A stretch of 64,000 nucleotides of DNA. Origin: Paraburkholderia aromaticivorans (GTDB lineage Bacteria; Pseudomonadota; Gammaproteobacteria; Burkholderiales; Burkholderiaceae). Both the position numbers and the translations under genes were made by a program. The notes under the pieces were generated by a model that did no database searches, was not told where the DNA came from, and saw only the letters and a program-made list of their open reading frames with translations. Positions 9,798 through 18,512 of the stretch are shown here, piece by piece. The stretch is from positions 992,001 to 1,056,000 of the forward strand of contig NZ_CP051516.1 in NCBI RefSeq assembly GCF_012689525.1, given 5' to 3'. Position 1 is the first letter of the stretch, and every line of letters begins with the position of its first letter.

Positions 9798-10010
9798 GAG
9801 CGAGTGCAGACGCAAAAGGGTGCAGTATAAGGCGCGCCGGGCCCGTAAACCTGTATGAAAGTCTTTTGAAATGGTGTAAAAGGGCTGCGTGTAAGCCGCT
9901 GGACGTAACCCGCTGTTTTAATGACCGAACTACGCGGTGCGTCGTTCGGCAATGATTATCCTATTCGTCGGCTAAAATGCTTTGATGTTCGAACAACTTT
10001 CAGGTCCTCA

Positions 10011-11015
10011 ATGAAGCGCGTCCTTATCGTCAAGGTCACTTCGCTCGGCGATATCGTGCAGGCCCTGCCAGTGGTCGCCGATATCAAACGCGCGTTTCCT
10101 GGCGTTCAGGTGGATTGGGCCGCCGACGAAGCATTCGCCGAAGTAGTCCACTGGAGCGAGAACGTGGACCGCGTGCTGTGCGCGCCGTTGCGCCGCTTCA
10201 AGAAAGCGCGCCGCTGGGCCGATTTCAAATCGATCTGGGCGTCCATCGCCGAATTGCGCGCCTATCGCTACGATTTCATCCTCGACATTCAGGGCGTGTA
10301 CAAGAGCGCGATCATTGCGTTTCTGGCGCGCTCGTCGCGGCGCATCGGCTACCGGGCTCCGGATCTCGGAGAGCAGGGCGCGGCGTTCGCTTATACCGGG
10401 CGATTCGGCCCGCGTCCGAAATGCAATGCGTGGCATGGCATGCGCATCAGCGCGGGCGAGGCACTGGGCTACGAGATAGAAGGTCCGGCGGTTTTCAGTC
10501 TGCGCTTGCCGGAGCCGGCGAGGCTTCCGTTCGAGTCGAACGGCGCACCGGTCGCGGCGTTCTTTCACGCCACCTCGAAAGACGACAAGAAATGGCCAGT
10601 GAGTCATTGGGTGGCGATCGGCCGCGAACTGGCGCAGCGCGGTTTTAAACTCGTGCTGCCGTGGGGCTCGGAAGGCGAGCGGCTCGAAGCGGAGCAAATC
10701 GCGTCGCAATTGCCTGGCGCGACCGTCCTGCCGAAAATGAGCGTGACGGAAATCGCGCAGATGATCGACGCGTGCTCGCTCGTGGTCGGCACCGACACTG
10801 GCTTCGTCCATCTTGCACACGCGCTGCAGAAACGCACCGTGATGATCTTCGTGGCGACCCCGCCGTCGCATTACGGCATCGAATCGCCGTTCCGCTCCAT
10901 CTCCATCGGCGACGGCCAATCAGTGCCGTCTATCAGCGCCGCGCTCGAGGCGATCGACTACGTTCACACCGAGGCGCATGACGTTACGGTGCAGCACGGA
11001 TCCGCGGCCGGCTGA
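10011..11015 (+). CDS. waaC: lipopolysaccharide heptosyltransferase I
   Basis: Glycosyltransferase family 9 enzyme that transfers the first L-glycero-D-manno-heptose onto Kdo2-lipid A during LPS core synthesis at the cytosolic face. The 334-residue product starts MKRVLIVKVTSLGDIVQALP, the conserved N-terminus with the catalytic Asp region (LGDIV), and ends with the GTDTGFVHLA nucleotide-sugar binding motif. A TAAAAT −10-like element about 35 bp upstream supports this start over a 30-codon extension. Confidence 0.93.
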   Translation: MKRVLIVKVTSLGDIVQALPVVADIKRAFPGVQVDWAADEAFAEVVHWSENVDRVLCAPLRRFKKARRWADFKSIWASIAELRAYRYDFILDIQGVYKSAIIAFLARSSRRIGYRAPDLGEQGAAFAYTGRFGPRPKCNAWHGMRISAGEALGYEIEGPAVFSLRLPEPARLPFESNGAPVAAFFHATSKDDKKWPVSHWVAIGRELAQRGFKLVLPWGSEGERLEAEQIASQLPGATVLPKMSVTEIAQMIDACSLVVGTDTGFVHLAHALQKRTVMIFVATPPSHYGIESPFRSISIGDGQSVPSISAALEAIDYVHTEAHDVTVQHGSAAG

Positions 11016-11722
11016 ACGCGGCGTGCCGACGTCTGCGCAATCGTTTGCTCGAAAAGAAAAGAGGCGTGACGCGCAGTCCGCTCAAACAACTGAGCGCTGC
11101 CTCGTAACGCCTCCGAAAACGCCCGTGTCGGGGAACAGCGGGCGGAGCGGAATCGTTGCAATCAACACCTCCGGGTACGCACTGAGCGGTGACATCGCGC
11201 ACACGCTCGGTGTCGACGCGACGACCGCCGCCTGGCGGCCGACCGGGTTCATCTCTGGTTCATCTGCGGGATAGGGTGCGAATGTCCGCACGGTGTCGTG
11301 CAGCACTTCGGCTTCCCCATAGCCGCCAATCCAAAAAGGCGCCGCGCATTACACGCCTGTTAAATCTGTCGCTTTTCGTTGAGTGCCTAATTGCCTACTT
11401 GCGCATTTTTCACGTCGCCCAAGGCGCCGGTGCGCTGCACGCATTCGTAGGCAAGTTGTCCGGCAGATTCACCTTGCGCCACGTATGCGCCGCCAGCAAG
11501 GCACGCGCCGGACCGGCACGTTCAGACCAGTATAGGCGGTGTTTTCCTCCGATGTGAATTCGGCGTGATCGCGCTTCGAGCGCAGCGTGTTGCGCGCGTC
11601 GATCATGTAACACCTTGGTGATCTTCCCTTACAAATCGCAACGCTCGCGCAAGGCGCCGTCGTGTTCAATCGAGTCATTCGGGGTTTCGGCTCGAATGAA
11701 TCTGACTCGATGGAGAACAACG
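11016..11722. other. 707-bp region without a recognised gene
   Basis: Several short frames are open on both strands, but none has both a ribosome-binding site and recognisable sequence. No clear hairpin terminator follows waaC. The last 20 bp hold the GGAG of the downstream small lipoprotein. Confidence 0.4.
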
Positions 11723-11857
11723 ATGAAACGCTTGATCCTCAGCCTGATCGCAGGCACGCTCCTCGCAACGGCACTCGGTGGTTGCATCGTCGCACCCGCG
11801 CCGGGCTACTACGGCGGCGGTGGGTACTACCATCACGGCGGCTATTACTACCGGTAA
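11723..11857 (+). CDS. small Gly/Tyr/His-rich lipoprotein (44 aa)
   Basis: Short exported lipoprotein. The signal peptide ends in LGGC (lipobox at about residues 18–21), followed by IVAPAPG and a tail made almost entirely of Gly, Tyr and His. GGAG stands eight bases before the ATG. The tail resembles small Gly/Tyr-rich envelope lipoproteins of Burkholderia with no assigned function; the His/Tyr content could bind metal, which is inference only. Confidence 0.65.
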   Translation: MKRLILSLIAGTLLATALGGCIVAPAPGYYGGGGYYHHGGYYYR

Positions 11858-11910
11858 TCCAACTGACCGAGGCCGCGGCGCCTGAGATGGCGCTGCGGCA
11901 CCCGTCCGCG

Positions 11911-12090
11911 TCAGGCCAGCAGCATTTCGAACGCGATGACCGCGGCGATGGCAGCGGCATTCGCAGCCAGCGCTTCCACGACGATGCCTTTCCATGTCGC
12001 CGGACGAAAGCGCAATGCAAGCAACAGCGAACATAGCAGCGCCAGCGCAATGATCATCACGATATCCGCGTTGTGAAGATGAACGTTCAT
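11911..12090 (-). CDS. small two-helix membrane protein
   Basis: 59-residue product with two hydrophobic segments (about residues 8–27 and 36–58) separated by RFRPATWKG, thus a hairpin-like inner-membrane protein. GGAGG six bases before the ATG decides this start against a longer frame. No recognisable family; convergent with the small lipoprotein gene. Confidence 0.6.
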   Translation of the reverse strand: MNVHLHNADIVMIIALALLCSLLLALRFRPATWKGIVVEALAANAAAIAAVIAFEMLLA

Positions 12091-12267
12091 CCGTGCCTCC
12101 CTGCTACCTAAAGGGTTATTTGAGTCGAGTATAGGCATGTCAAAAAGACGCGCAAGGCAGGGAATTTACTCAGGAATGCTCGGCAAGCGGAGGGCGTGAA
12201 GCGGGGAGGCGGGGGAGGTGGCCGATGCCGCCGCGGCGTGGCAATCGCGCGCCGGGCGGCATCGAGC

Positions 12268-12301
12268 GAAAAGCGAAGACAAAGGCGCCGAGATCGGCGC
12301 C
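12268..12301 (-). terminator. terminator of MHS transporter gene
   Basis: Directly after the stop codon, stem GGCGCCG / CGGCGCC with loop AGAT (+ strand), followed on the minus strand by TTTGTCTTCGCTTTT. Good intrinsic terminator form. Confidence 0.7.
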
Positions 12302-12306
12302 CCTGG

Positions 12307-13614
12307 TTACATCAGTTGTGTGTCGCGCGTTTCACGCATGCACAGCACGCCGATCATGCTGACGGCCGCGGCGATCGACACATACGCGCCGACCCATGGA
12401 AGCCCGCCGCGCGCGGCGAGCATCTGCGCGATATACGGCGCGACGGACGCGCCGAGAATCCCGCCGAGGTTGTACGACACACCGGCGCCGGTATAGCGCA
12501 CGTTGGTGGGGAACAACTCCGGCAGCAGCGCGCCCATCGGCGCGAAGGTCACACCCATCAGGAACAGTTCGATGACGAGAAACAGCAGCACCAGCGACGT
12601 CTGTCCGCTGCCGAGCAGCGGCGCCATCGTGAAGCCCGACAGGATCGCCGCGATGATGCCGACGATCAGCACCGGCTTGCGCCCATAGCGGTCGGCGGCC
12701 CACGCCGACAGCGGCGTGGCGAGCGCCATGAACACCACGGCGATGCACAGCAGGCCGAGGAACGTCGGCCGTGGAATATGCAACACGGAGACGCCGTACG
12801 ACAGCGAAAACGTGGTGGCGTTGTAGAACAGCGTGTAGCAGACCACCATCGCGAGCGCGCCGAGCAGGGTCGGCACCCAGTGTTGCGACAGCAGCGTCGC
12901 GATCGGCACCTTCACGCGTTCCTGACGGTCGATTGCCGCCTGGAACGCCGGCGTCTCGGCGATTTTCAGGCGCACGTACAAACCGAGCGCGACCAGCACC
13001 GCGCTTACGAGGAACGGTACGCGCCAGCCCCAACTGCGGAACTGCTCATCGCTCAGGGACAGCGACAGCGCGAAGAACAGGCCGTTGGACGCCAGAAAGC
13101 CGATCGACGGCCCGAGTTGCGGGAACATGCCGAACCAGCCGCGTTTGCCAGGCGGCGCATTCTCGGTGGCGAGCAATGCCGCGCCGCCCCATTCGCCGCC
13201 CAGACCAATGCCCTGGCCGAAGCGCAAGATGCACAACAGGATCGGCGCGAGGCCGCCGATCGAGTCGTAGCCGGGCACGAAACCGATCAGCGTGGTGGAC
13301 AGGCCCATCACCAGCAGCGACGCCACCAGCGTCGATTTACGGCCGATCCGGTCGCCGAAATGGCCGAACAGGAACGAGCCGATCGGCCGCGCCACGAAGG
13401 CGATGCCGAACGTGACGAAGGCCGACAAGGCCTGCGCCGTCGCCGAGCCGTGCGGGAAAAACACCGGTCCGATGACGAGCGCCGCGGCGGTCGCATAGAC
13501 GTAGAAATCGTAGAACTCGATCGCGGTGCCGATAAAGCTTGCGAAAATGATCCGCGAACTCTTGTTCTGCCCGGCCGCATTGGGCTGGGCCGCGGAAATC
13601 GGCGAAGTGGACAT
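12307..13614 (-). CDS. MFS metabolite:H+ symporter (MHS family)
   Basis: Twelve-helix inner-membrane transporter, 435 residues, of the metabolite:proton symporter family (ShiA/ProP/KgtP relatives). The signature GHFGDRIGRK is between helices 2 and 3, with GEWGGAALL in helix 5 and DRYGRKP in the central loop repeat. Substrate is probably an organic acid, osmolyte or aromatic acid but cannot be named. GGGAGA precedes the start MSTSPIS. Single-gene unit with its own terminator. Confidence 0.9.
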   Translation of the reverse strand: MSTSPISAAQPNAAGQNKSSRIIFASFIGTAIEFYDFYVYATAAALVIGPVFFPHGSATAQALSAFVTFGIAFVARPIGSFLFGHFGDRIGRKSTLVASLLVMGLSTTLIGFVPGYDSIGGLAPILLCILRFGQGIGLGGEWGGAALLATENAPPGKRGWFGMFPQLGPSIGFLASNGLFFALSLSLSDEQFRSWGWRVPFLVSAVLVALGLYVRLKIAETPAFQAAIDRQERVKVPIATLLSQHWVPTLLGALAMVVCYTLFYNATTFSLSYGVSVLHIPRPTFLGLLCIAVVFMALATPLSAWAADRYGRKPVLIVGIIAAILSGFTMAPLLGSGQTSLVLLFLVIELFLMGVTFAPMGALLPELFPTNVRYTGAGVSYNLGGILGASVAPYIAQMLAARGGLPWVGAYVSIAAAVSMIGVLCMRETRDTQLM

Positions 13615-14102
13615 GCAGGGTCTCCCTATGTCGTGATGCTGCCGGACGCTTTGTTCGTGAGCGGACGGTGCGTGTGTGGGCGGCATCTTTGTTCAGGTTC
13701 GTGCGCCTCGCTTCACTCGCGGGCCGGTGGGCGGCCACGCGCGGCACGGGCGACGCTGCGACAGCTTACAACGGCAGCCAGCGAAAGGCGCTCCTACCAG
13801 GTGATTAGCCAGGCAAGAGGCGTGACGCGAGCGGCGAGCAAGGCAAGGCGGCCGGTGCGGCGCGCGGCACTGACGAGTTGGGATCAGGGCCGCAGCGCGC
13901 GCATCGTGTATCAAGCAGGCGGCGCTCGCGGATGGCGCGGCGGCGCTGCAATCGGGCTCATGCCGCGCCCGCGGGTGAGCAGGCGGCGTGAGCCATGCCG
14001 GAAGGCTCCGGCGCAGGGAATCGGAAAATTATAGCGAGCGCGGCCGCGCCGCAGCAAGGCGGCCCCCGGTTTGCCGCGTGCTTTGCACGAAACGAACCGC
14101 GT
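13615..14102. other. intergenic, about 490 bp
   Basis: Upstream region of the MHS transporter (minus strand) and 3' flank of the TonB-C-like lipoprotein gene. No supported gene or strong hairpin seen. Confidence 0.4.
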
Positions 14103-14609
14103 TCAATCGATGGTCTGCGCTTGCGGCGAGGCGAACTCGCGGAGCTGGAATTTGCCGTTGTCGTTGAACAGCCAGTCTTCGAATAGCTCGAGCTGGCCAC
14201 GGCCGTTCAGCAATTTCCCGGGCGGTTGCGGCAGCGGCGTGGCGCGCCGCAAGCTGGCGAGCGCGGTGTTTTCGGCTTCGTCGTCGCCGTTGGTGCGATA
14301 CACCGACGACTCCAGCACATGCCCATTGCTATCCACCGTGAACGAGACCACCACCAGCGAGCGCAGCATCGCTTGCGGCGTGCCGCGCAGCACGTAAGAC
14401 GGATTGCGTTCGATGATGCGTCTGGCCACGGCATCGCGGTACTGGTCGAGCGTCGCGCTGCTGATGGCGGCCGCGGGCGTCGACACGGTCGCGCGTGGCG
14501 GTGGCGTAATGGTGCAGCCAGCCACGGCGATGCCCAACGCGGCAGCGAGCAGCATGCCGCGCACGCGGCGTCCGGTGAGGCGGCGAAGGTGACGCGTGCG
14601 GGTGAGCAT
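14103..14609 (-). CDS. TonB C-terminal-domain-like lipoprotein
   Basis: 168-residue exported protein. The signal peptide ends in VAGC (lipobox near residue 31), and a TonB/TolA C-terminal-like domain covers about residues 60–150 (VVSFTVDSNGHVLESSVYRTNG). Related proteins carry an energy-transducer TonB C-domain without the usual membrane anchor and proline spacer. A long open extension upstream has no sense as protein; this ATG gives the signal peptide directly. Partner receptor unknown. Confidence 0.75.
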   Translation of the reverse strand: MLTRTRHLRRLTGRRVRGMLLAAALGIAVAGCTITPPPRATVSTPAAAISSATLDQYRDAVARRIIERNPSYVLRGTPQAMLRSLVVVSFTVDSNGHVLESSVYRTNGDDEAENTALASLRRATPLPQPPGKLLNGRGQLELFEDWLFNDNGKFQLREFASPQAQTID

Positions 14610-14730
14610 TGTCGAAGAAAAACTCGGGACAGGATCTAACTTGATGGTAGTCAAAATCCGCCAGGAAGCAATTGGCGTTCGCCCGCTGTATGTGGCCCAA
14701 CCGTCTGTAATAGGCTGAAATATGAGCGAA

Positions 14731-14759
14731 TTGGTGCGCGGCGAAAACACGCCTACACT
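14731..14759 (+). promoter_or_regulatory. sigma70-type promoter of candidate sRNA
   Basis: TTGGTG, then a 17-bp spacer, then TACACT. The predicted start point (about 14765) falls on the first base of the downstream hairpin, as expected for a short structured RNA. Confidence 0.6.
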
Positions 14760-14764
14760 TCGAT

Positions 14765-14831
14765 GGCCTCTTTCGAGAGGCATCGGTGGAAGTCTTTCAT
14801 TTAGCCCGCTTCGCGCGGGCTTTTTCTTTTT
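14765..14831 (+). ncRNA. candidate small RNA (~65 nt)
   Basis: Intergenic transcript predicted from structure. A 5' hairpin GCCTCT–TTCG–AGAGGC starts at the predicted transcription start; a 17-nt single-stranded linker (GTGGAAGTCTTTCATTT) follows, then an intrinsic terminator. The flanking genes are both on the minus strand, so this plus-strand terminator serves no gene. The layout (promoter, tetraloop hairpin, U-rich linker, terminator with long U-tract) is that of an Hfq-type sRNA. I cannot assign it to a named family. Confidence 0.6.
14803..14831 (+). terminator. terminator of candidate sRNA
   Basis: Stem AGCCCGC / GCGGGCT with a five-base loop, followed by TTTTCTTTTT. Strong intrinsic terminator in plus orientation. 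Confidence 0.8.
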
Positions 14832-14863
14832 GCTGCACCGTTCGCGCGAGCCCGTGCGGCGCG

Positions 14864-14900
14864 AAAAACAAAAGGCGAACCCGATATCGAGTTCGCCTTT
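14864..14900 (-). terminator. argH terminator
   Basis: Perfect 10-bp inverted repeat AAAGGCGAAC / GTTCGCCTTT, loop of ten bases containing GATATC. On the minus strand the stem is followed by TTTTGTTTTT, about 80 bp after the argH stop. Confidence 0.8.
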
Positions 14901-14976
14901 CTATCCGCAAGCTGCGTGCAAGAGACAAGCAAGCGATGGGCGCATAGTGCGCGCTCACCGCATGCCGCGCGTCTGC

Positions 14977-16383
14977 TTACTTCAACGCCGCACGTGCCGC
15001 TTTCACCGCCGCGAGGACCTGTTCCGGCGCCGTGCCGCCCGGATGATTGCGGCTCGCCACCGAGCCTTCCAGCGTCAGATACGAGAACACGTCCTCACCG
15101 ATCAGATGCGCGACGTTCGGCAGCTCCTGACGCATTTCTTCGAGCGTCAGATCCGCCAGATCGCAGCCGCGATCCGCGCAGACGCGCACGGCCAGCGCCA
15201 CCGCTTCGTGCGCGTCGCGGAACGGCAGGCCGCGCTTGACCAGGTAGTCGGCCAGATCGGTCGCCGTCGAGAAGCCTTGCAGCGCGGCGTCGCGCATCGC
15301 CTGCGGCTTCACCGAAATACCGGCGACCATTTCAGCGAAGATGCGCAGCGTATCCGCAACCGTATCGACGGTGTCGAACAGCGGCTCCTTGTCTTCCTGA
15401 TTGTCCTTGTTGTACGCGAGCGGCTGGCCTTTCATCAGCGTGAGCAGCGCGATCAGATGGCCGTTCACGCGGCCGGTCTTGCCGCGCGCGAGTTCGGGCA
15501 CGTCCGGGTTCTTCTTCTGCGGCATGATCGACGAGCCGGTGCAGAAGCGATCCGCCAGATCGATGAAGCCGACGCGCGGGCTCATCCACAGCACGAGTTC
15601 TTCGGAGAAGCGCGAGACGTGCGTCATCACGAGTGCCGAGGCCGCCGTGAATTCGATCGCGAAGTCACGGTCGGACACCGCGTCGAGCGAGTTCGCGCAG
15701 ATGCCGTCGAAGCCGAGCGTCTTCGCCACCGCATGACGGTCGATCGGATAACTGGTGCCGGCGAGCGCAGCCGCGCCGAGCGGCAGACGGTTCACACGCT
15801 TGCGGCAATCGATCATGCGCTCGGCGTCGCGCGAAAACATTTCGACGTAAGCGAGCAGGTGATGGCCGAACGTGACCGGCTGCGCCACTTGAAGATGCGT
15901 GAAGCCCGGCATGATGGTCGAGGCGTTCTTCTCCGCCATGTCGAGCAGGGCCGTGCGTAATTCAGTCAGCAAGCCGCCGATCCGGTCGATCTCGCCGCGC
16001 AGCCACAAACGGATATCCGTCGCGACCTGGTCGTTACGCGAGCGGCCGGTGTGCAGGCGCTTGCCGGCGTCGCCGATCAGCGCGGTCAGGCGCGCTTCGA
16101 TATTCAGGTGCACGTCTTCCAGATCGAGTTGCCACTCGAACTCGCCTCGCTCGATTTCACCCTTGATCTGCGCCATGCCGTGTTGGATCTCGGCGAGGTC
16201 GCTGGCGGCGATGATCTTCTGCGCGGCCAGCATCGAGGCGTGCGCGAGCGACCCTTCGATATCGACGAGCGCCAGACGCTTGTCGAAGAAAACCGACGAC
16301 GTGTAGCGTTTGACGAGTTCCGACATCGGCTCCGAGAAGCGAGCCGACCAGGCTTCGCCTTTTTTGTGCAGTTGGGACGTCAT
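14977..16383 (-). CDS. argH: argininosuccinate lyase
   Basis: Last step of arginine biosynthesis: cleaves argininosuccinate to arginine and fumarate in the cytosol. The 468 residues match the family. The fumarase/aspartase-superfamily signature [12 protein letters not shown] is present near residue 282, with its catalytic serine, and HTGRSRND lies in the substrate-binding region near residue 110. Monocistronic with its own downstream terminator and a TAAAAT −10-like element about 105 bp upstream. Confidence 0.97.
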   Translation of the reverse strand: MTSQLHKKGEAWSARFSEPMSELVKRYTSSVFFDKRLALVDIEGSLAHASMLAAQKIIAASDLAEIQHGMAQIKGEIERGEFEWQLDLEDVHLNIEARLTALIGDAGKRLHTGRSRNDQVATDIRLWLRGEIDRIGGLLTELRTALLDMAEKNASTIMPGFTHLQVAQPVTFGHHLLAYVEMFSRDAERMIDCRKRVNRLPLGAAALAGTSYPIDRHAVAKTLGFDGICANSLDAVSDRDFAIEFTAASALVMTHVSRFSEELVLWMSPRVGFIDLADRFCTGSSIMPQKKNPDVPELARGKTGRVNGHLIALLTLMKGQPLAYNKDNQEDKEPLFDTVDTVADTLRIFAEMVAGISVKPQAMRDAALQGFSTATDLADYLVKRGLPFRDAHEAVALAVRVCADRGCDLADLTLEEMRQELPNVAHLIGEDVFSYLTLEGSVASRNHPGGTAPEQVLAAVKAARAALK

Positions 16384-16720
16384 GGTGTTGGGCAGTTAAG
16401 CGGCAGTTGAGCGAGCGGTGAAGAAGGCTGACGACGCGAATGCACATGCCGTGCAAAGGTGCCGCCGAAGCGAGGAAAGACAGGGATTTTAACACTGGCC
16501 GGGAGGCTTAAAGACGCCGTACGCCACAGGGTGTCCAGACGAACGGCACACGGCGGTTTGGGCGCGCGACGGTGAGGCGGCGCTGCCTCGCTCCAGATGT
16601 CGTGCCAGGCAGGCTCGTGTCGCGTATTGCCGAGTCGCTGCGCGGCGCGCCTGCTGGCCGTGGGCACGGCAAGCGCGACAGCGGCTTTTCCCCGCGACGC
16701 GCCAGCCACCCGTCCGTCGC
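16384..16720. other. intergenic, about 340 bp upstream of argH
   Basis: Contains the probable argH promoter region and the 3' flank of the Xre-type regulator gene. No gene supported. Confidence 0.5.
16486..16491 (-). promoter_or_regulatory. probable argH −10 element
   Basis: TAAAAT on the minus strand, giving a leader of roughly 95 nt before argH. The −35 region 16–17 bp upstream is poor (CTTTAA/TCTTTA). Confidence 0.35.
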
Positions 16721-17533
16721 CTACTCGAGCACCAGCACCACCAGCTTCAGATCCTCGCGATGCGCGGGTTTGAACGTGATCTGGTCGTACACGATGCGGC
16801 CGTCGCGCGGATGGTTGAACTCGCGCCGTCCGCCTTCGCGGCCGCCCACGTCCTGCGAGGCCCAGAAGCGCGCAAACGCGTCGCTCGCGGCGGTGAGCGA
16901 GTCGATCAGCGCGCGGGTGGGCGCGTCGTTCAGATGGCGGATCGAGTCGGCGCGGAATTCGGCGGCGAGCCGCCGCGCGCGCGTTTCCCAATCGACGATC
17001 AGCTCGCGTGCGGCCGGTTCGGTGAAGGTATAGCGCAGCAGATTGCGGTCGTGCGTGCCGTCCAGCCAGCCGACGAACAGGTCCGTGGCGCGCTCGTTCC
17101 AGGCGAGCGCATTCCATTGGCGGTCGAGCACATAAGCCGGCGCGCTCACGAGCTGGACGGTTTCCAGCAGGGTGGCGGGCGCGTCGGCGGCGGCCGGATC
17201 GGGCTCCGCCGGGTCGCGCTGGGCGGCCAGTTCGAACAGATACGCCCGTTCGGCGCGCGACAGTTGCAATGCAACCGCGATGCGCGCGAGCGCGTCGGCG
17301 GAAGCGGAGACTGGACGCCCCTGTTCGATCCACGTGTACCAGGTCGGACTCACGCCGCACAGTTGCGCGACTTCCTCGCGCCGCAAGCCGGGCGTGCGGC
17401 GGCGCGGGCCGGGCGGCAGGCCGACCGCTTGCGGCGAGAGCCGCTCACGATGAGCGCGGATGAAGTCGCCAAGCGCGCGGGCCGGCGTGGCGTCGAGCGG
17501 TGGCGGGTTGTCGGCGGAAGACGGCGTGGTCAT
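16721..17533 (-). CDS. XRE-family regulator with MmyB-like ligand domain
   Basis: 270-residue DNA-binding regulator. The N-terminal helix-turn-helix spans about residues 45–100 (RREEVAQLCGVSPTWYTWIEQGR), and the C-terminal part (about 120–265; NALAWNERATDLF, LRYTF) is the MmyB-type PAS-like ligand-binding domain. Such regulators are usually encoded divergently from an oxidoreductase or methyltransferase gene they control, as here. A perfect TGTAC–TG–GTACA dyad in the shared intergenic region is a likely operator. Confidence 0.88.
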   Translation of the reverse strand: MTTPSSADNPPPLDATPARALGDFIRAHRERLSPQAVGLPPGPRRRTPGLRREEVAQLCGVSPTWYTWIEQGRPVSASADALARIAVALQLSRAERAYLFELAAQRDPAEPDPAAADAPATLLETVQLVSAPAYVLDRQWNALAWNERATDLFVGWLDGTHDRNLLRYTFTEPAARELIVDWETRARRLAAEFRADSIRHLNDAPTRALIDSLTAASDAFARFWASQDVGGREGGRREFNHPRDGRIVYDQITFKPAHREDLKLVVLVLE

Positions 17534-17598
17534 TCTGAGCGAGCGGTAGGTCGACGAAGGGGAGGGAGGTAATAGCGATACCAGAATAATCGCTTAAC

Positions 17599-17627
17599 TT
17601 GTACTGGTACACGGCGGGCTCTATTGT
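17599..17627 (+). promoter_or_regulatory. promoter of methyltransferase gene with overlapping dyad operator
   Basis: TTGTAC, 17-bp spacer, TATTGT. The −35 box is part of the perfect inverted repeat TGTAC-TG-GTACA (17600–17611). This position would let the divergently encoded regulator repress methyltransferase transcription. Confidence 0.5.
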
Positions 17628-17687
17628 AGCGGCTGGAAAGGCACGACGCCTTCCAGCGCTTCCCCGAATACATAACCGGAGCCTCCC

Positions 17688-18440
17688 ATGAAGCATCACG
17701 ATCAGGTCGCCGACGCCTTCGGCTCGACCGCCGCCGCCTATTTGACGAGCCCGACCCACGCCACCGGCGCCGATCTGCGGACGCTGGCCGAATCGATCGC
17801 GGCGACGCCGGATGCGACGGTGCTCGACATGGGTTGCGGTGCCGGCCACGCGAGTTTCGCGGTCGCGCCGCACGCGCAAGCGGTGGTCGCCTACGACATC
17901 GCGCCGCCAATGCTGGCCACCGTGGAAGGCGCCGCGAAAGAGCGCGGTCTTGCGAATATCCGCACGCAGCAAGGCGCGGCCGAAGTGCTGCCGTTCGACG
18001 ATCATTCGTTCGACTGGGTGATCAGCCGGATGAGTGCGCATCACTGGCACGACGTGCCGCTCGCGCTCGCCGAAGTGCGGCGCGTGCTGAAGCCGGGCGG
18101 CAAGGTGCTGTTCATCGATATCGCCGGCAGCGATCATCCGCTGCTCGACACGCATATCCAGGCCATCGAGTTGTTGCGCGACGGCTCGCATATTCGCGAT
18201 TACCGCGCCGACGAGTGGCTCGCGTTATTTGCCACGGCAGGGTTCAGCGCATCGATTCGCGAGCGTTGGCGCATCGATATCGAGTTCAGCTCGTGGGTGG
18301 CGCGCATGCGCACGCCGGAACCGCGCGTGGTGGCGATTCGCTCGATGTGGGCGAATTCGCCGGATGAAGTCCGCCAATATTTCGACGTGCAGGCAGACGG
18401 CTCATTCAAGCTCGACGCGTTGATGATCGAGGCGCAATGA
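17688..18440 (+). CDS. class I SAM-dependent methyltransferase
   Basis: 250-residue cytosolic methyltransferase of the UbiE/Methyltransf_11 type. SAM-binding motif I is DMGCGAGHAS near residue 46; acidic loop VAYDIAPPM follows; motif LKPGGKVLFIDI is near residue 135. Close to the UbiE/BioC-like small-molecule methyltransferases; substrate unknown. Divergent from the MmyB-type regulator and followed by a strong terminator hairpin. Confidence 0.88.
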   Translation: MKHHDQVADAFGSTAAAYLTSPTHATGADLRTLAESIAATPDATVLDMGCGAGHASFAVAPHAQAVVAYDIAPPMLATVEGAAKERGLANIRTQQGAAEVLPFDDHSFDWVISRMSAHHWHDVPLALAEVRRVLKPGGKVLFIDIAGSDHPLLDTHIQAIELLRDGSHIRDYRADEWLALFATAGFSASIRERWRIDIEFSSWVARMRTPEPRVVAIRSMWANSPDEVRQYFDVQADGSFKLDALMIEAQ

Positions 18441-18473
18441 AAAACCGGGCGCGACGAACAGCGTCGCGCCCGG
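18440..18473. terminator. terminator shared by methyltransferase and ppc genes
   Basis: Perfect 11-bp stem CCGGGCGCGAC / GTCGCGCCCGG with a seven-base loop, between convergent genes. On the minus strand it is followed by TTTTTCATT, so it best serves ppc. Confidence 0.75.
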
Positions 18474-18512
18474 CTTGTGTGCTCAAAGGCGTGCAATCAA
18501 ACGCGTGCGTGC

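Noticed and set aside
11400..11613. Possible short coding remnant in the gap after waaC
   Set aside because: About 40 plausible codons in one minus-strand frame, bounded by stops and without start; insufficient to call a pseudogene.
12196..14034. Long plus-strand frame opposite the MHS transporter
   Set aside because: Arg/Gln/His-rich shadow of a well-recognised transporter gene; no start signal or family similarity.
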